DNA of 64,000 bases, taken from contig JAECYW010000013.1 in assembly GCA_023014335.1 (NCBI GenBank), positions 2,046,001 through 2,110,000 on the forward strand, in the 5' to 3' direction. The DNA comes from Galerina marginata. Taxonomy: Eukaryota > Basidiomycota > Agaricomycetes > Agaricales > Galerinaceae. Positions 23,800 to 35,027 of the stretch are shown here, piece after piece. The stretch's first letter is position 1; each line of letters starts with the position of its first letter. Below the pieces are notes generated by a model. The model saw only the letters and a program-made list of their open reading frames with translations. It searched no databases and was not told the origin of the DNA. The position numbers and the translations under genes are program-made.

Positions 23800-25714
23800 G
23801 TTGACTCCGCATTTTCTTCTAGTAAAACAGAGCCTGCAGCATCTGCTCGACCCCGCCCGTCCATCTCTCAGTCCTTCAGTGGCAGACCCTCCGTCGCCAT
23901 CTCCGGTCGAGCCAGAGCCTGTTCCTGAAGAAGATATCCTCGTACGAGCGGAAAAGGTGAAGGAGAGAGGCAATGTTGCATTCAAGGCGACGAAATACGC
24001 CGAAGCGTTAGATCTGTATACCAAGGCCATCGGGATGTGTTTTTTGTCTGTTCTGGCCAGTCCTCATCGATCCCTGCAGAAATGAACCCACTAGAAGCCT
24101 CCTACCTCACGAATCGTGCCGCATCCTACATGGCTCTGAAACGTTTCAGACCAGCGCTGGAAGACTGTCAAGTAGCCGCGTCGCTTCAATCAGCAGCCCC
24201 ATCCGCCAAAACCCTCCTCCGCCTTGCCCGATGTCAGCTCGCCTTGGGTTCGTCTACACCAGCGCTATCGAAGATCCGCACTATCCTGGCTCTTGAACCA
24301 AAGAACGCACTGGCATTGCAGCTAAGAGACAAAGTGCAGTTGTTGGAGAACCACGTGCGGACGTTCGAGACGGCGAGGCAAAAGAAAGAGTGGGGGCTTG
24401 CGAGGTTGGCGCTGGATAAGTGCTTGCAGGCGATTGAGGGCGAGGGGGGCGATATCCCTCCTGAATGGCGGTTCTGGAGGGTCGAACTGGAGCTGTCAAG
24501 AGGGAACTGGGAGGCTGCGAATATTGCTGCCAAGTACGTTCTTTCCTTTCCTTTTCTTTCTTTTTTTTTTTGTAATCTATTGCTATTACCTCTTCGTCTT
24601 GAAACCCGATCCTAATACCTCTTTTTACAGCGACGCCCTCCGCCTCAACTCCAACTCACCAGACGCACTCACCCTGCGCGGCCTCGTGCTCTTCCTAAGC
24701 GGACGCCTCCCACAGGCCCTTCAACATGTGACGTCAGCACTACGCCTCGACCCAGGCCACGAGCCCGCGCAGAAGCTGCGCAAGCGCGTTAAAGAGGTTG
24801 AGCGGCTGAAGGAGGAGGGTAATGTCGCGTTCAAGGTTGGAAAGCTGCAGGAGGCGCTGGATCGATATTCGGAGTGTTTGGAGGTTTGTGAGATTCGTTT
24901 TTCTTGTACCTTTTGTTGACAATATCTTTTATTCATGAACAGCGGATCGGGGAAGCTGAGGAAGAGGGTAAAGGCGGTCAGATCCGCGCGACACTACTGT
25001 CCAACCGCGCCACCACCCTTCTCAAGGTCAGTCTCTCTCTCCCCAACTCACCCTCCCACCCCATCTCATCTCAAACCCCCCTCCCAGCTCGACAGACACA
25101 CCGACGCCCTAGCCGACACAGACGCCTCCCTCCTCCTCTCCCCCTCCTCCTTCAAAGCCCTCCGCACCCGCGCCCGCATCCACCTCCACCTCGAAGCCTA
25201 CACCGCCTCCATCGCCGACTTCGCCAGCGCGATCCAACAAGCCCAAACCGAAGGAAGCGCCACCGAAGCCGACATCCGCGCGCTCAAAGCCGAACACAAA
25301 AAGGCCGAAGCAGCCCTAAAACGCAGCAAGACGAAGGACTACTACAAGATCCTCGGCGTGGCTCGGGACTGTACGGATGCGGATGTGAAGAAGGCGTATC
25401 GGAGGGAGAGTCTGAAGCACCATCCGGATAAGGGCGGGGATGAGGAGAAGTTTAAGCTGGTTGTTGAGGCGAATGCGGTGTTGTCGGATGCGGCGAGGAG
25501 GGAGAGGTATGATTTGGGGGAGGATGAGGATGGGATGAATGGGGGTGGGGGTGGTGGGGGCGGGTTTTCTGGGGGTGGGATGGGCGGGATGAGTCCGGAG
25601 GATTTCGAGCATCTTTTTGCGGCGTTTGGGGGTGGTGGTGGGGCGAGGGGCTTTGGTGGTGGTGGTGGGGGAGGAGGCAGGAGGGGGGGGCATTCGCATG
25701 GGTTCCCTTTTTAG
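23800..25714 (+). CDS. TPR and C-terminal J-domain co-chaperone (DNAJC7-like)
   Basis: Exons that fit: first exon ending about 24032, then 24080-24533, 24631-24883, 24943-25026 and 25088-25714. TPR motifs run through [36 protein letters not shown], a second [18 protein letters not shown] unit and [14 protein letters not shown]-terminal J domain follows (DYYKILGV...HHPDKGG, HPD motif intact), then a Gly-rich tail ending SHGFPF. Known: DNAJC7/TPR2-type proteins couple Hsp70 and Hsp90. The start codon is not resolved: the frame is open upstream to 23564 without an ATG. The first intron lacks a GT donor (see findings). Confidence 0.87.
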
Positions 25715-26594
25715 TTTACTTGTAGCTTTGTGGAGATGATTGCCTGCTTTTTTTTCGTTGCTCTTCCTCTCCTTTGTGGTATATATTTTGCTTACAGGAT
25801 TTTCATTCATGCTCGGAATTGATCAGTGCCCTGTGAGTTGTATACTAGGTGTAGACCTTGCTAGTCTCCTCTTAGGAGTATACGAGGAACAAGGGAACCA
25901 GGACGACGAATCATCTGGCCAACGTCACGGTCTCGATATCGTCATTGACGTTCCGCATCACCCTCGTGGACATCGTCGCGTTTATCTCCTGCACCAGAGT
26001 CTCTGGTGCCACTCTTGCCTGTCGTGATCCCGTCGCCTCCATTTTTCTGCTTCTGGCTGTCAGAGTTTATTCTCTGGAAGAAGTAGCAAGCGGTGATGCT
26101 AACAAAGAGCGTCCAGGCATTACTTTTGAGCAGAAGACGAGGGTGGACCAGGATGTCGTCGGTCCTTCTTCGGGTGCGGGTCCGGACGTGGGCCTCCGGA
26201 CGTGGGTCGGAGATGGAGAAAAAGAGTGGGATGAGAACGCGAAGAAAAGTGTGAAGGAGGAGTCGAACAGAAGGCAACACCCTGTCTTTTTCCATGACCG
26301 GATTGTGAAACTTTGTGTGGATGGATGATGAATAAAGTTGAAATTATTAATCTACCAATTTGGAGGTTTTCCTGAGAAGTATATTGACGCGTTTCCATGT
26401 TGACGAGGACACTAATACAAGTAGTATACCGAGACGAATATTTTGGGCTCATTTCGCAGAACGCCCTATTAGGGAATGGTCACAACACCGCCCCAGATAA
26501 TGATGACCAGGAACTCGGAGCGAGAGGCCACTGTTAGCTCAAGACGGCCATCCTTCCCGTTCTTTTCCAACAGAATACTGAGCTATAATACTGC
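25715..26594. other. Intergenic; possible small genes unresolved
   Basis: Overlapping ORFs on both strands at about 25942-26330 (128 codons plus, 118 codons minus). The minus frame has a possible membrane segment (AWTLFVSITACYFF). Neither has a domain or clear exon structure, so none is called. The NACHT gene promoter should lie in the last few hundred bases. Confidence 0.4.
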
Positions 26595-29129
26595 ATGATG
26601 TTCGCCAAGGCAAATAATGTAATGGTACTGGGAGGAACCTTCCAGCAGTTCCAGGGCAACCATGTTCAAATTCCCACCACAGGTAAAATTCAACGACTGT
26701 ACGGGTTCGTCTATCAATGATCCTTTCATCCCACTAGGTTTCGAACGCCTTCAACAAGCCGCATCACCCTCCGCTTTCCACAATTCAGGAGACAAGTTCG
26801 ATCAACCAAAATGCCATCCTAAAACGCGTGTAGCACTCCTCGAGAAGATCACCAAGTGGATCGATGGTGTCGAGGATCAAAATACTTCAGTTATGTGGGT
26901 CAATGGAGGCGCTGGCATCGGAAAATCCGCGATTGCGAGAACTATGGCAGAACGCTTGGCCGAGGAGAAGCGTCTACTCGCCAGTTTTTTCTTCTCAAGG
27001 ACAGATCCAACCCGGAACAACGCCAATTGTCTCGTACCAACAATCGCGTATCATGCAGCACTTCACATTCCAGAGCTCAAAGAGCCTATCATACGCGCTG
27101 TGGATCGGGATCCCCTCATCTTCAATCTTTCCCTTAACGCTCAGTTTTCTTCTCTTCTCACAGATCCAATTCACCAGCTCTCTGAATCTGGGTACTTCGA
27201 TTCCCCCGCTCGTCCTCGCGTCATTATCATAGATGGCCTGGATGAATGCGAAGATCACATGGGTCAAGTAACCATATTGACTGAAATTGCCAATGCACTA
27301 CAAAAAGGCGACTTCCCATTACTATTTCTCGTTGCCAGTCGCCCTGAGCACCACCTCTCCACGACCTTTGCCTCTGGACGTATCAGTGAATTTTACACTC
27401 GACTTACGGTGGACAATTCTTTTTTCCCAGACAATGATATTCGATTTTATCTCGAAGATCAGTTCGAGGAGCTCAAAACCACTCATCCCTTCCGTGCTTA
27501 CCTTCCACCAATTTGGCCCAATCCTATTCATATCAGAACCCTGGTAAGGAAATCCTCCAGTCAATTTATCTATGCATCGACAGTGATCAAATATATATCC
27601 TCCCTGCGTCAACGACCAAATCAGCGCCTGGATATCATTCTCGGTCTCCGACCTCCTCGGAATGAAAACCCATTCTCCGAACTGGACGCGTTGTATACCC
27701 ACATTTTCTCTTCCATAGAGGCAGATCGCATTGAGCTCATTCTGGATATTTTGGCTGTGACAATTCTCAAGAACCCGTGTGGTGCCGTTCCCTTTTGGAA
27801 CATGCCTGAGATCGAATCGTTTCTGTCGCTCGATCCGGGAGACATTGACATTGCTCTATGTGATCTAGGATTGATCGTCTGCATCCAGGATAATTACCAT
27901 ATTGTTTTCCTCCATGCTTCTCTTCCCGACTTTCTTATGGATCCATTTCGTTCTGGCGCCTTTTTTATTAATACTCAACTCAGACACACCGCTTTTGCGC
28001 GACAGTGTTTCAAACTGTTCAAGACCCCAGGTGTGTTCACTTTATTCTACTGTTCATGGTATAAGTACTGATGTAAAATTTCATTATAGGCTACAAGCTA
28101 CCATATAGCTGGTATAGATGGCTGGCGGCACATTGCAAGGATGCAGATTTCACCCCTGAGCTTCGTAGAGACATCCTCAATTTTTCTCTCCCTACTTTTC
28201 ATGCACGGTTTTTCAATGGAGCGGGCATTGATAAACGGGACTTGACTTTGTTCATGTATCAATTCTTAGCAGCAATGGTCCACCTGTTTTATCAACTCAA
28301 ATTGTTTCCAATCTCATATGTTGTTGTGTTACAGGCATCTGAAGATTCTTTATATGACCACATTCGACAGAGAATTGATGAGTACCACATGATTTATCTC
28401 GGAAATTATTACTCCGATCCGCCCCATACTTTTCTTGTTGCTTTAGTTGGTATTGGAGCTCGCTGGGACGATATGTGCGAGACATTGCGCACGTACATCG
28501 ATTCAACTTCTGCCATAGATCTTTACCCTTACAACAGGTCTAATTCTCTGGATTCCGACAATCTCAACTTGCACGCCGTTCTCTCTCGAGACCCCTCCAA
28601 GGTGTATACCCTACATCTTCAAAGCTTTTTATGTGATTCTTCACGTTCTGGAGCATGTGTGCTTGACGGAACAAAATTTTCCATTGCCGCCCTTCATGCC
28701 CTCAAGTATTTATGCGACGGCGAGTCACGGGCGCATTTCACCCAACGAACTGATCACACACAAGAAATACGTAGGACTAGGTCATGGGTTTGGCGACAGA
28801 GGGTTGGACAAAATGCGAAAGCACTACGAACGTATCAGAGACGGCACTTAAAGCAGAAGAGGCGGTTTGCATTCCCGTACCCACCTGATAAACCCTTGGA
28901 AAATCTGAAAGTAGTAAACGAATACCTTTGCTCACGAGCATATAGATGGGCCTTGCAATGTTTCCGTCAACTTTTGGCCAAGTCCGGTGGTTCGAAAGAA
29001 CTGCTCGAGTTTGCCTCCCAACATTCATTTGCTGCCCTATGCCAGGATTCGCCATGCCAGATGCGATTGGCTAGGAAGGCCATAATGAGATATATCAATG
29101 CTTGGGAAGGTGTTGATATTGCAGACTAG
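26595..29129 (+). CDS. NACHT-domain STAND NTPase (NLR-like, 806 aa)
   Basis: Exons 26595-26682, 26738-28030 and 28090-29129 have 55- and 59-nt GT-AG introns and sum to 2421 nt. The short N-terminal leader (MMFAKANN, then FQQFQGN) followed by GFERLQQAASPSAFHNSGDK is the usual entry of agaricomycete NACHT proteins. The P-loop GGAGIGKSA is at about residue 86, Walker B VIIIDGLDECED at about 190, and a sensor-like VASRPEHH follows. The C-terminal half has no obvious WD40 or ankyrin repeats. Known: fungal NACHT STAND proteins act in non-self recognition and regulated cell death. Context: lies between two TPR-CHAT paralogues. Start choice: two consecutive ATGs at 26595 and 26598; either is possible. 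Confidence 0.9.
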
Positions 29130-29649
29130 TACATAGGATAGATATACAGAAACGTTACCTAGCCGCCCTAGGCTACTCCTGGATCGCAAGTGACAAAATT
29201 TCAGCGAATCGACAAAGCAATAACCTGGAACAAACTCACCACGTCAGAAACAACCTGTCGACTATCCAAGGCTCCCAAAAATAACAGTACTTACCATCTC
29301 CAGTCTGACGTAGAAAGCAGCATAATATTCATTTGACACAAAAGACAGGTCGCAAATCGTTTGTACAAGAGTCGCGTCTATCGACGTAAGTATTTGTAGA
29401 CTTGAAGATCAAATTGTTTGTCCAGACGTGGAGGTTGACTGCTTCAGGGAGGTGTTGCGCTGGAGTTGTTAGAAACACAATTCTGTGCTGAAGTATAATG
29501 GTTTCCGGGCAACACAATCGCTTGAGATGCAGTGCTAAAACGGGGTTGACTTTAGGCTGGTCTCAAACAGGATAGGCAATCTGGACTTACCTGCCCCTTC
29601 GGATGATGGTCCATACAAAGAACTCCACCTCTATGTGCTACAATCATAT
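29130..29649. other. Intergenic between NACHT gene and palindrome
   Basis: No supported gene. A minus frame at 29570-29329 (MCCPETIILQHR) has plausible splice sites around 29590 but no recognised domain, and it may be an exon of a fragmentary gene. Confidence 0.4.
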
Positions 29650-30353
29650 ATGACATGTAGGTAGCCTGCCAATAGTAAGGTTACAGATACAGCCTGAACA
29701 ACCCACTTGGCAAGTTACCCAAGGCTATGCATGGGACCTTTTAAAGGCTGCCGCGGGTGCCGGGGGTAGGTGGTGCATCATTAATAGGGCAGGAGCACGT
29801 CAACACATGTCAACAATGCAGGAAACAGCATCCTGGGGTGCCCAACACTGTATTTTGGGTCGCGGTTGTCATAGGGCGCGGATCTGGGCAGGGAAAAAAA
29901 ATAAATAGGGTCTAATAATATTATTACATCTGCTTCTGCTGTTTGCACGCCCCTCAGGGGGCGGGAATGGGTGGATTGGCGCGGATGGGTTTGGATGAGC
30001 CTCCCAATATTGGCAGGGCAGCTGTCAGACCCGTGTGAATGCTGTAAATACTATCCCCGAGGCTGCCCGAGCATGTATTCGGGCTCCCACTCACTGTACT
30101 GCACGGATTTCGGTGCGGAAAAAATTGCAATAGGTTAATATAATTATTTGCTACTCGATGCCACCTTTTGCGCGCCCAACGGAGGGCGGGAAGAGATGGA
30201 TTGCAGCGGATGGTTCTGGATGACATTCCCAATTTGGTTGCGCCAGCTCGGGCTTGTTCGGTTCCCATTATTTTTAGCACAAGACGCATCAACCACCTCA
30301 GTTTGGCACTCTGCCCCTTATTGTAATTAGAATTTTATTTTACTGAGTATATA

Positions 30354-30517
30354 CAGGGTTTTGCATAAGTTTCTGAAGGTCGATGATCGTGAAAATGTGT
30401 TTGCTTGTCTTTGGCATCTGTTAACTAGCCTGGTGCTTTACCGTTTTTGTACAAGGATAATAAATACAAATAGGTTTTTGCGAAGAGTGAACCTTCAGAT
30501 ACTTATGCAAAACCCTG
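30354..30517. mobile_element. 164-bp Tc1/mariner-type MITE with TA duplication
   Basis: Terminal inverted repeats CAGGGTTTTGCATAAGT, with TCTGAAGGT further in at both ends, flanked by TA at 30352-30353 and 30518-30519. The matching place in the right arm (about 37562-37566) lacks it, giving an empty site. No coding capacity. Confidence 0.92.
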
Positions 30518-31079
30518 TAGTCTTGATCCCCTGATTATTGCGAGCTCAGCCATATAATTTTTATCTTGAAAATCAAATGGGAAGGGATGAATGTAGCGTC
30601 GTGCATCCGGATGTACCACAGGATGAGTGTTATAATAGATTTGCTTGACTTTCATGCTGCTTGGCTGGAATTTTACCTCCATTTTTCGTGTCCCCTCAGT
30701 TTTAAGTATCTAGTCATAGTCTCCTCGTCAATATGATTCTAATGATATAATTTTTATGGCTAAAATCAAATGGGAATGCCTACATATTTACTCACTAGTA
30801 AATTGTGTTCAGCCAAGCAATCTAAAAATAGCATTGAACAAAATCTCTCCTCCTTTTGCCCTATATTGAGCTGTAATTAGCTGTCCCCTCATTTTAATAT
30901 ATACAGTTGTAATCTACAACCAATTCTGCTTCCAATGATACCAATTTTATAGAGAAAGGCCATGTTAAGACACGGATACCTGATCACCTTCTTGGTAACT
31001 GCACTTCTCCTCATTTCCCTTGTAGCCCCAAAATCATTATGTATTTTATTGCTCGTAATACATACATAAGTATAACTAC

Positions 31080-32220
31080 ATAGAAATAAGAAGAAAAGAC
31101 CCACGCATGAGTACTCTCCCATATGCGAGTGCGGCGAGGGGTTGACAGTTGGGATACCACTGCTGAATCGAGCACCAGCAGCTGTGCACTGCTGGTGTCG
31201 GTTCGCAGAACGAGGGTGTGCCGAAAAGATGAGAACGCTGTCCGCTTAGGACAGCGTTTGACGCCTTCAACGACAATGGGAACGACGAAGGTGGGAGGGA
31301 AAGAGCGGCAGGCGATAAACAATGATGTTTGTCGCCTCGTTGCCTCCCTCCCGGTGCGTGGTGCGAGTGCAAGCACTCGAAAACGAGGAGGGACAGAGCA
31401 ACGGCTGGCTATGCCGCTGCCTGTTCCACTCGTTGCACGCTGCAGAGACCAAATCTCTGCTGCCCCCGCCGTCCCGTCGTTGTCCCCATCCCCCCCCCTC
31501 GGCCCGTCTCCCATTCCCCAATCCTCCCCAACATCCAACATCCCCACCACCTCTGCCCCCTACACATCTTCCTCCTCCGCGCTCCCCCTCCTCTTGAGGT
31601 CCGTTGAGATCCTGCGAAAAGGCAATGCAGGTAGCGGGTGGAATGCCCGGGCTTGAGCTTTCACGTCCACCAATCTGCACAGGAGGCGGAACCGAGCGGA
31701 GTCGGCACTGGCATTGGGGCCAGGGTGTGTCGGCGGTGTGGGAGGCGCGTGGTGTTGGGTGCAGAGGTGTGGTGGTGCTGGTGGTGCTGGCAGTTGGTGG
31801 GTGCGCAGTTTTCCTCCCTCCCAAGGCCCTCCCCCTGTCTCTGGGCCGTCAGCACTTCACCCTCGGCCCTCTAGCCTTGGTTCACTATCCACCCTCCACC
31901 CCTAGTACGCCGGCCCACATGCTCAAGGGAGCGAGGGGCATGTGGCGGTTTTTGCATTTGCTGGGCTCGTGTCTGGTCTAAGTAGATAAAAGAAAGGTTA
32001 GTAAGATAGATAGAACAGGTTTAATATACTCAAAACATACCTTTTTGAAAGTTTGAGGGCGGAATGAGGGTGGGAGGGCAGAGGGGGAGTGGTGGTGGTG
32101 GTGATTGGAAAGCAGCATCAACAACGATCAAAGTTGTTGATGCTGGTTTTGGCGACGAATGCGATTGGCTGGTGTGCTTGGCCTGGAGCGAGTCCAATCT
32201 GTCTTTGTCGTCTTGATTGT
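31080..32220 (-). repeat. Gene-like GC-rich repeat, copy 1
   Basis: Read on the minus strand, this copy has a CCAATC box, a GATGCTGCTTTCC block, a (CCA)n run, a C/T-rich stretch, then CTTTCAAAAAG before a consensus donor GTATGT and a Pro/Thr/Ser-coding GC-rich body. Copies 2 and 3 (34000 and 57970) share that order. Long ORFs on both strands in the body (for example 31824-31267) are of low complexity and not called as genes. Confidence 0.6.
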
Positions 32221-33999
32221 CTGCAGAGTCATTTGGCTTTGGTATTCGAGTATACTTTATACAGCCGAGGATACTTTACTTGTAGAATAGATACAAATGC
32301 TAGATTAACATCAGCAAAAGGGGCTTGTCACGGTATTGCAATACCGTGCATTGCGCACCATTCAATTTCCCACATTTTTGGGACCACCTTGCAACGGTCC
32401 GGTAAAGGCGCCCACATCTTTGGGACTTCCTTGGATGCTTGCGCGAATTTTTGGTGCTCTTTTAATTATCGACAAGGATTTGTATACCATGTATTACCCA
32501 GTAAATCCTTGGCCGGCGCATACAATGAGTCTTCCATTCTTTGCGTAAAATGGTATGGACACACAACAATTGCACGGAGATTTGAAAGTAAACGAAAGTC
32601 TTCCTTCTCCCATGCAAATCAGCCTTAAGATATTTCTACTTGAAAGGTAGGGAAATTATGCCCGAGTCAAGTTCTTGTAATATCCCTTTCCTTGACATTC
32701 AACGGTCAACATTCAACCCTTGACGCGAAGTGGCGGGGAAGCCAGTACCGTACCGTAGCGGCATGCCAAGGAAAGGGGTCAACCTGGCATTCAGCAAGTA
32801 ATGCCAATGTGCCCCTACTGTACGTTGTTTGAACTGGGCGATGTGACTGGTGATGGACTTGAAATTGTGCCAAGTCCATTCGAACCCCGACATACCGATA
32901 CATCATACTACGTCATGCGTCCTCAGCTGGCGCTGCGATTGTCGATTCTTCTTCTTCCTTCAACCACCACCATCTTACTTCGATCTCCTTGCTTTGTAGC
33001 GGAAATTTTTCGTCTATGGCGACAGACGGCCACTGTAACCTAGTAAGTTGTGCGAACTGCGCGCCCAAATCTGCTATCATGAATGATCAGATAGGTTAGA
33101 TCGATGGAGTCTTGTGCAGGTGTAAATGTACCTAATGCGAGTCCACTAGGCAAGTAATTATGTTCTCCTTTCTACTTGCCTCCGTTTCAACAACTCTCGT
33201 ATCTGGAGCCACTTTGTAGTCGTTCGAGAGTTGAGGAGAAGAATTGCCTCCAAAGGTATGTTATTTCCTGGGCATGTATATGCGAGGACCGCTGGTTTCG
33301 CTCTTGGGTACCAAGTTCCACTTGTTAAATCACCAGTAAGCACATTTTCCCTCTTTCAGCGGGGATGCTGTCAGCTATCTCCACCGTTGAGCCGCCAACT
33401 ATCCACCGATCCCCCTTGCGATCCCCTCATTTTACCACCTGTTTTTATAAGTATATGTCTATGTATATGATGTATATGATGCACTTTACTCAATGTTCAC
33501 CTGGTTACTATTCTAATCATCTGTATACGAGCCTACTATCTGCAAAGCGACCCAGTAGAATGAAAATGAGAGATATCCCACAAGATGACCTACCTTAAAA
33601 GACTCGTGAAGACTAAATCGACCATACAAGGTTGACAAGGATTAGCAAATCCCAAAGACTTCACCTACCTTAGCTAGTTTTGTTGTCACATCATCGGAAT
33701 AAATGACGATAGTCGCCTTTGTCACCTTTTGGACCTTACAAGGTCATTGCATTGTAATGTAAGGTCGGTGCGCTTTCGCCGATGAAATTTTGCCTCCTTT
33801 CCGAACTGTCTGACACAGTAAATACTGTTCCCAATCCATCTGTACATTGGAATGCACGAAGCACAAGGTGAAGTCTGAAAGCAAGGAAGTGATCAAGACT
33901 ATGGCTCGAGTTTTTGAGCATCCACACTTATGTTTATGCACCGGACATGAGCAAAAAATCTTGAATTACATTCTAAATAAATTACTTATCAACATATGG
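32221..33999. other. Centre of the palindrome, no supported gene
   Basis: Unpaired centre between the two halves. ORFs up to 179 codons (32089-32628) show no domain. Two sub-blocks near 32385 and 32415 repeat the words ccacatttttgggac and cccacatctttgggac. Nothing else recognised. Confidence 0.45.
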
Positions 34000-35027
34000 T
34001 TGTATAGCTCGTTTCAACGTTGCCCGAGGCCACTCGAACGTTCATGGGGGTCAGGAGATTGGGCAGGCCATTGGAGCAAGCCAATCAAATCGCTCATGGA
34101 AAACGCCAGGCTTCAGATCAACAGCGATCAGCATCATTGATCTCTGCTTTCCACCACCACCACCACCACCACTCCCCTCTCTCTCTTTGCCCATCCCGCC
34201 CCTCAAGACTTCAAAAAAAGTTATGTAAGTGTTTTATTACATCGATATAATGTTTATTTTTACTAATTTACGATCTAGTCTGATATATTGGATGCACAAG
34301 GCTTTCGCGCCACCGCATCGCGAGCCCCCCCTCATCTCGAGGGTTTGTGGGCTGACACCGACTTCATAGGCTAGGAATACGGGGCGAACAAAAAAGGGGA
34401 GGCCCTGGAGAGGGGGACCTGCCCAGTACGTCGTGAAACAAGTTGAAATATCGACTCGTTTTGCTTGTCAACTACTTTCTTCACCCCCCACCCCACTCAC
34501 TTGCCTGTGAACAGGCCAGTACCACCTTGTCACCGTAACCACCACCACCCATCACTGCCCTCAACCAGCAACACCTGCAAAAGCCACCCCCGCTTCTCGC
34601 ACAGCGCCCCAACCAAGAAGCAGCAGCGCGACGGCTGCTGCTTCTTCGACCGCCATCACTTTTGATAGCGGTCCCACCACCCACCACCCACCACTCTCCG
34701 CCACCTCGCAAAGCCGCCGCCATCTTGCAACCGCCCCGCCTGTTGCAGTCGCTCAACCAAGATTGACCAACCAACGTGAGACAATGACAACTCCGTGGCA
34801 GCAGCAGCAGCAGCAGCAGACCACGCGACATGACGAGGGGGTGGTATCAGGAGCGCGCTCTGCTGCTGTGATTGGGTGTGGATCAGGGTGGAGGGGCGGC
34901 GGCATAGGCTGCTGCTCCCGCTGTAATGGGATACAAGACAGCAAGGCAGCGGAGCAGCGGAGCAGCAGCAAGAATTTGCTGCTGCTCTGATTTGTGGAGG
35001 TGACAGTTCATCGCCTCCACAAATCCA

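Larger units (their letters stand above)
29650..32220 (-). repeat. Left half of large palindrome (pairs with 34000-38265)
   Basis: 29650-30855 is about 98% identical, inverted, to 37215-38265. The outer ends both read atgacatgtaggtagcctgc. Similarity continues more weakly to about 30960 (ataaaattggtatcatt). Inside the arm a roughly 215-bp block occurs twice in tandem (about 29945-30040 and 30160-30260, sharing ggcggga and gcggatgg). From 31080 to 32220 it carries an inverted copy of the GC-rich gene-like repeat. Confidence 0.85.

Noticed and set aside
29954..30292. 112-codon ORF identical in both palindrome arms as a conserved protein
   Set aside because: Identity reflects the duplicated DNA; composition follows an internal tandem block and the other strand is equally open.
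32089..32628. 179-codon plus ORF in the palindrome centre
   Set aside because: No ATG-supported domain, no intron context and no homologous copy; insufficient evidence.
34797..34820. (CAG)n run as a polyglutamine gene
   Set aside because: The frame is short and lies inside the non-conserved body of the GC-rich repeat.
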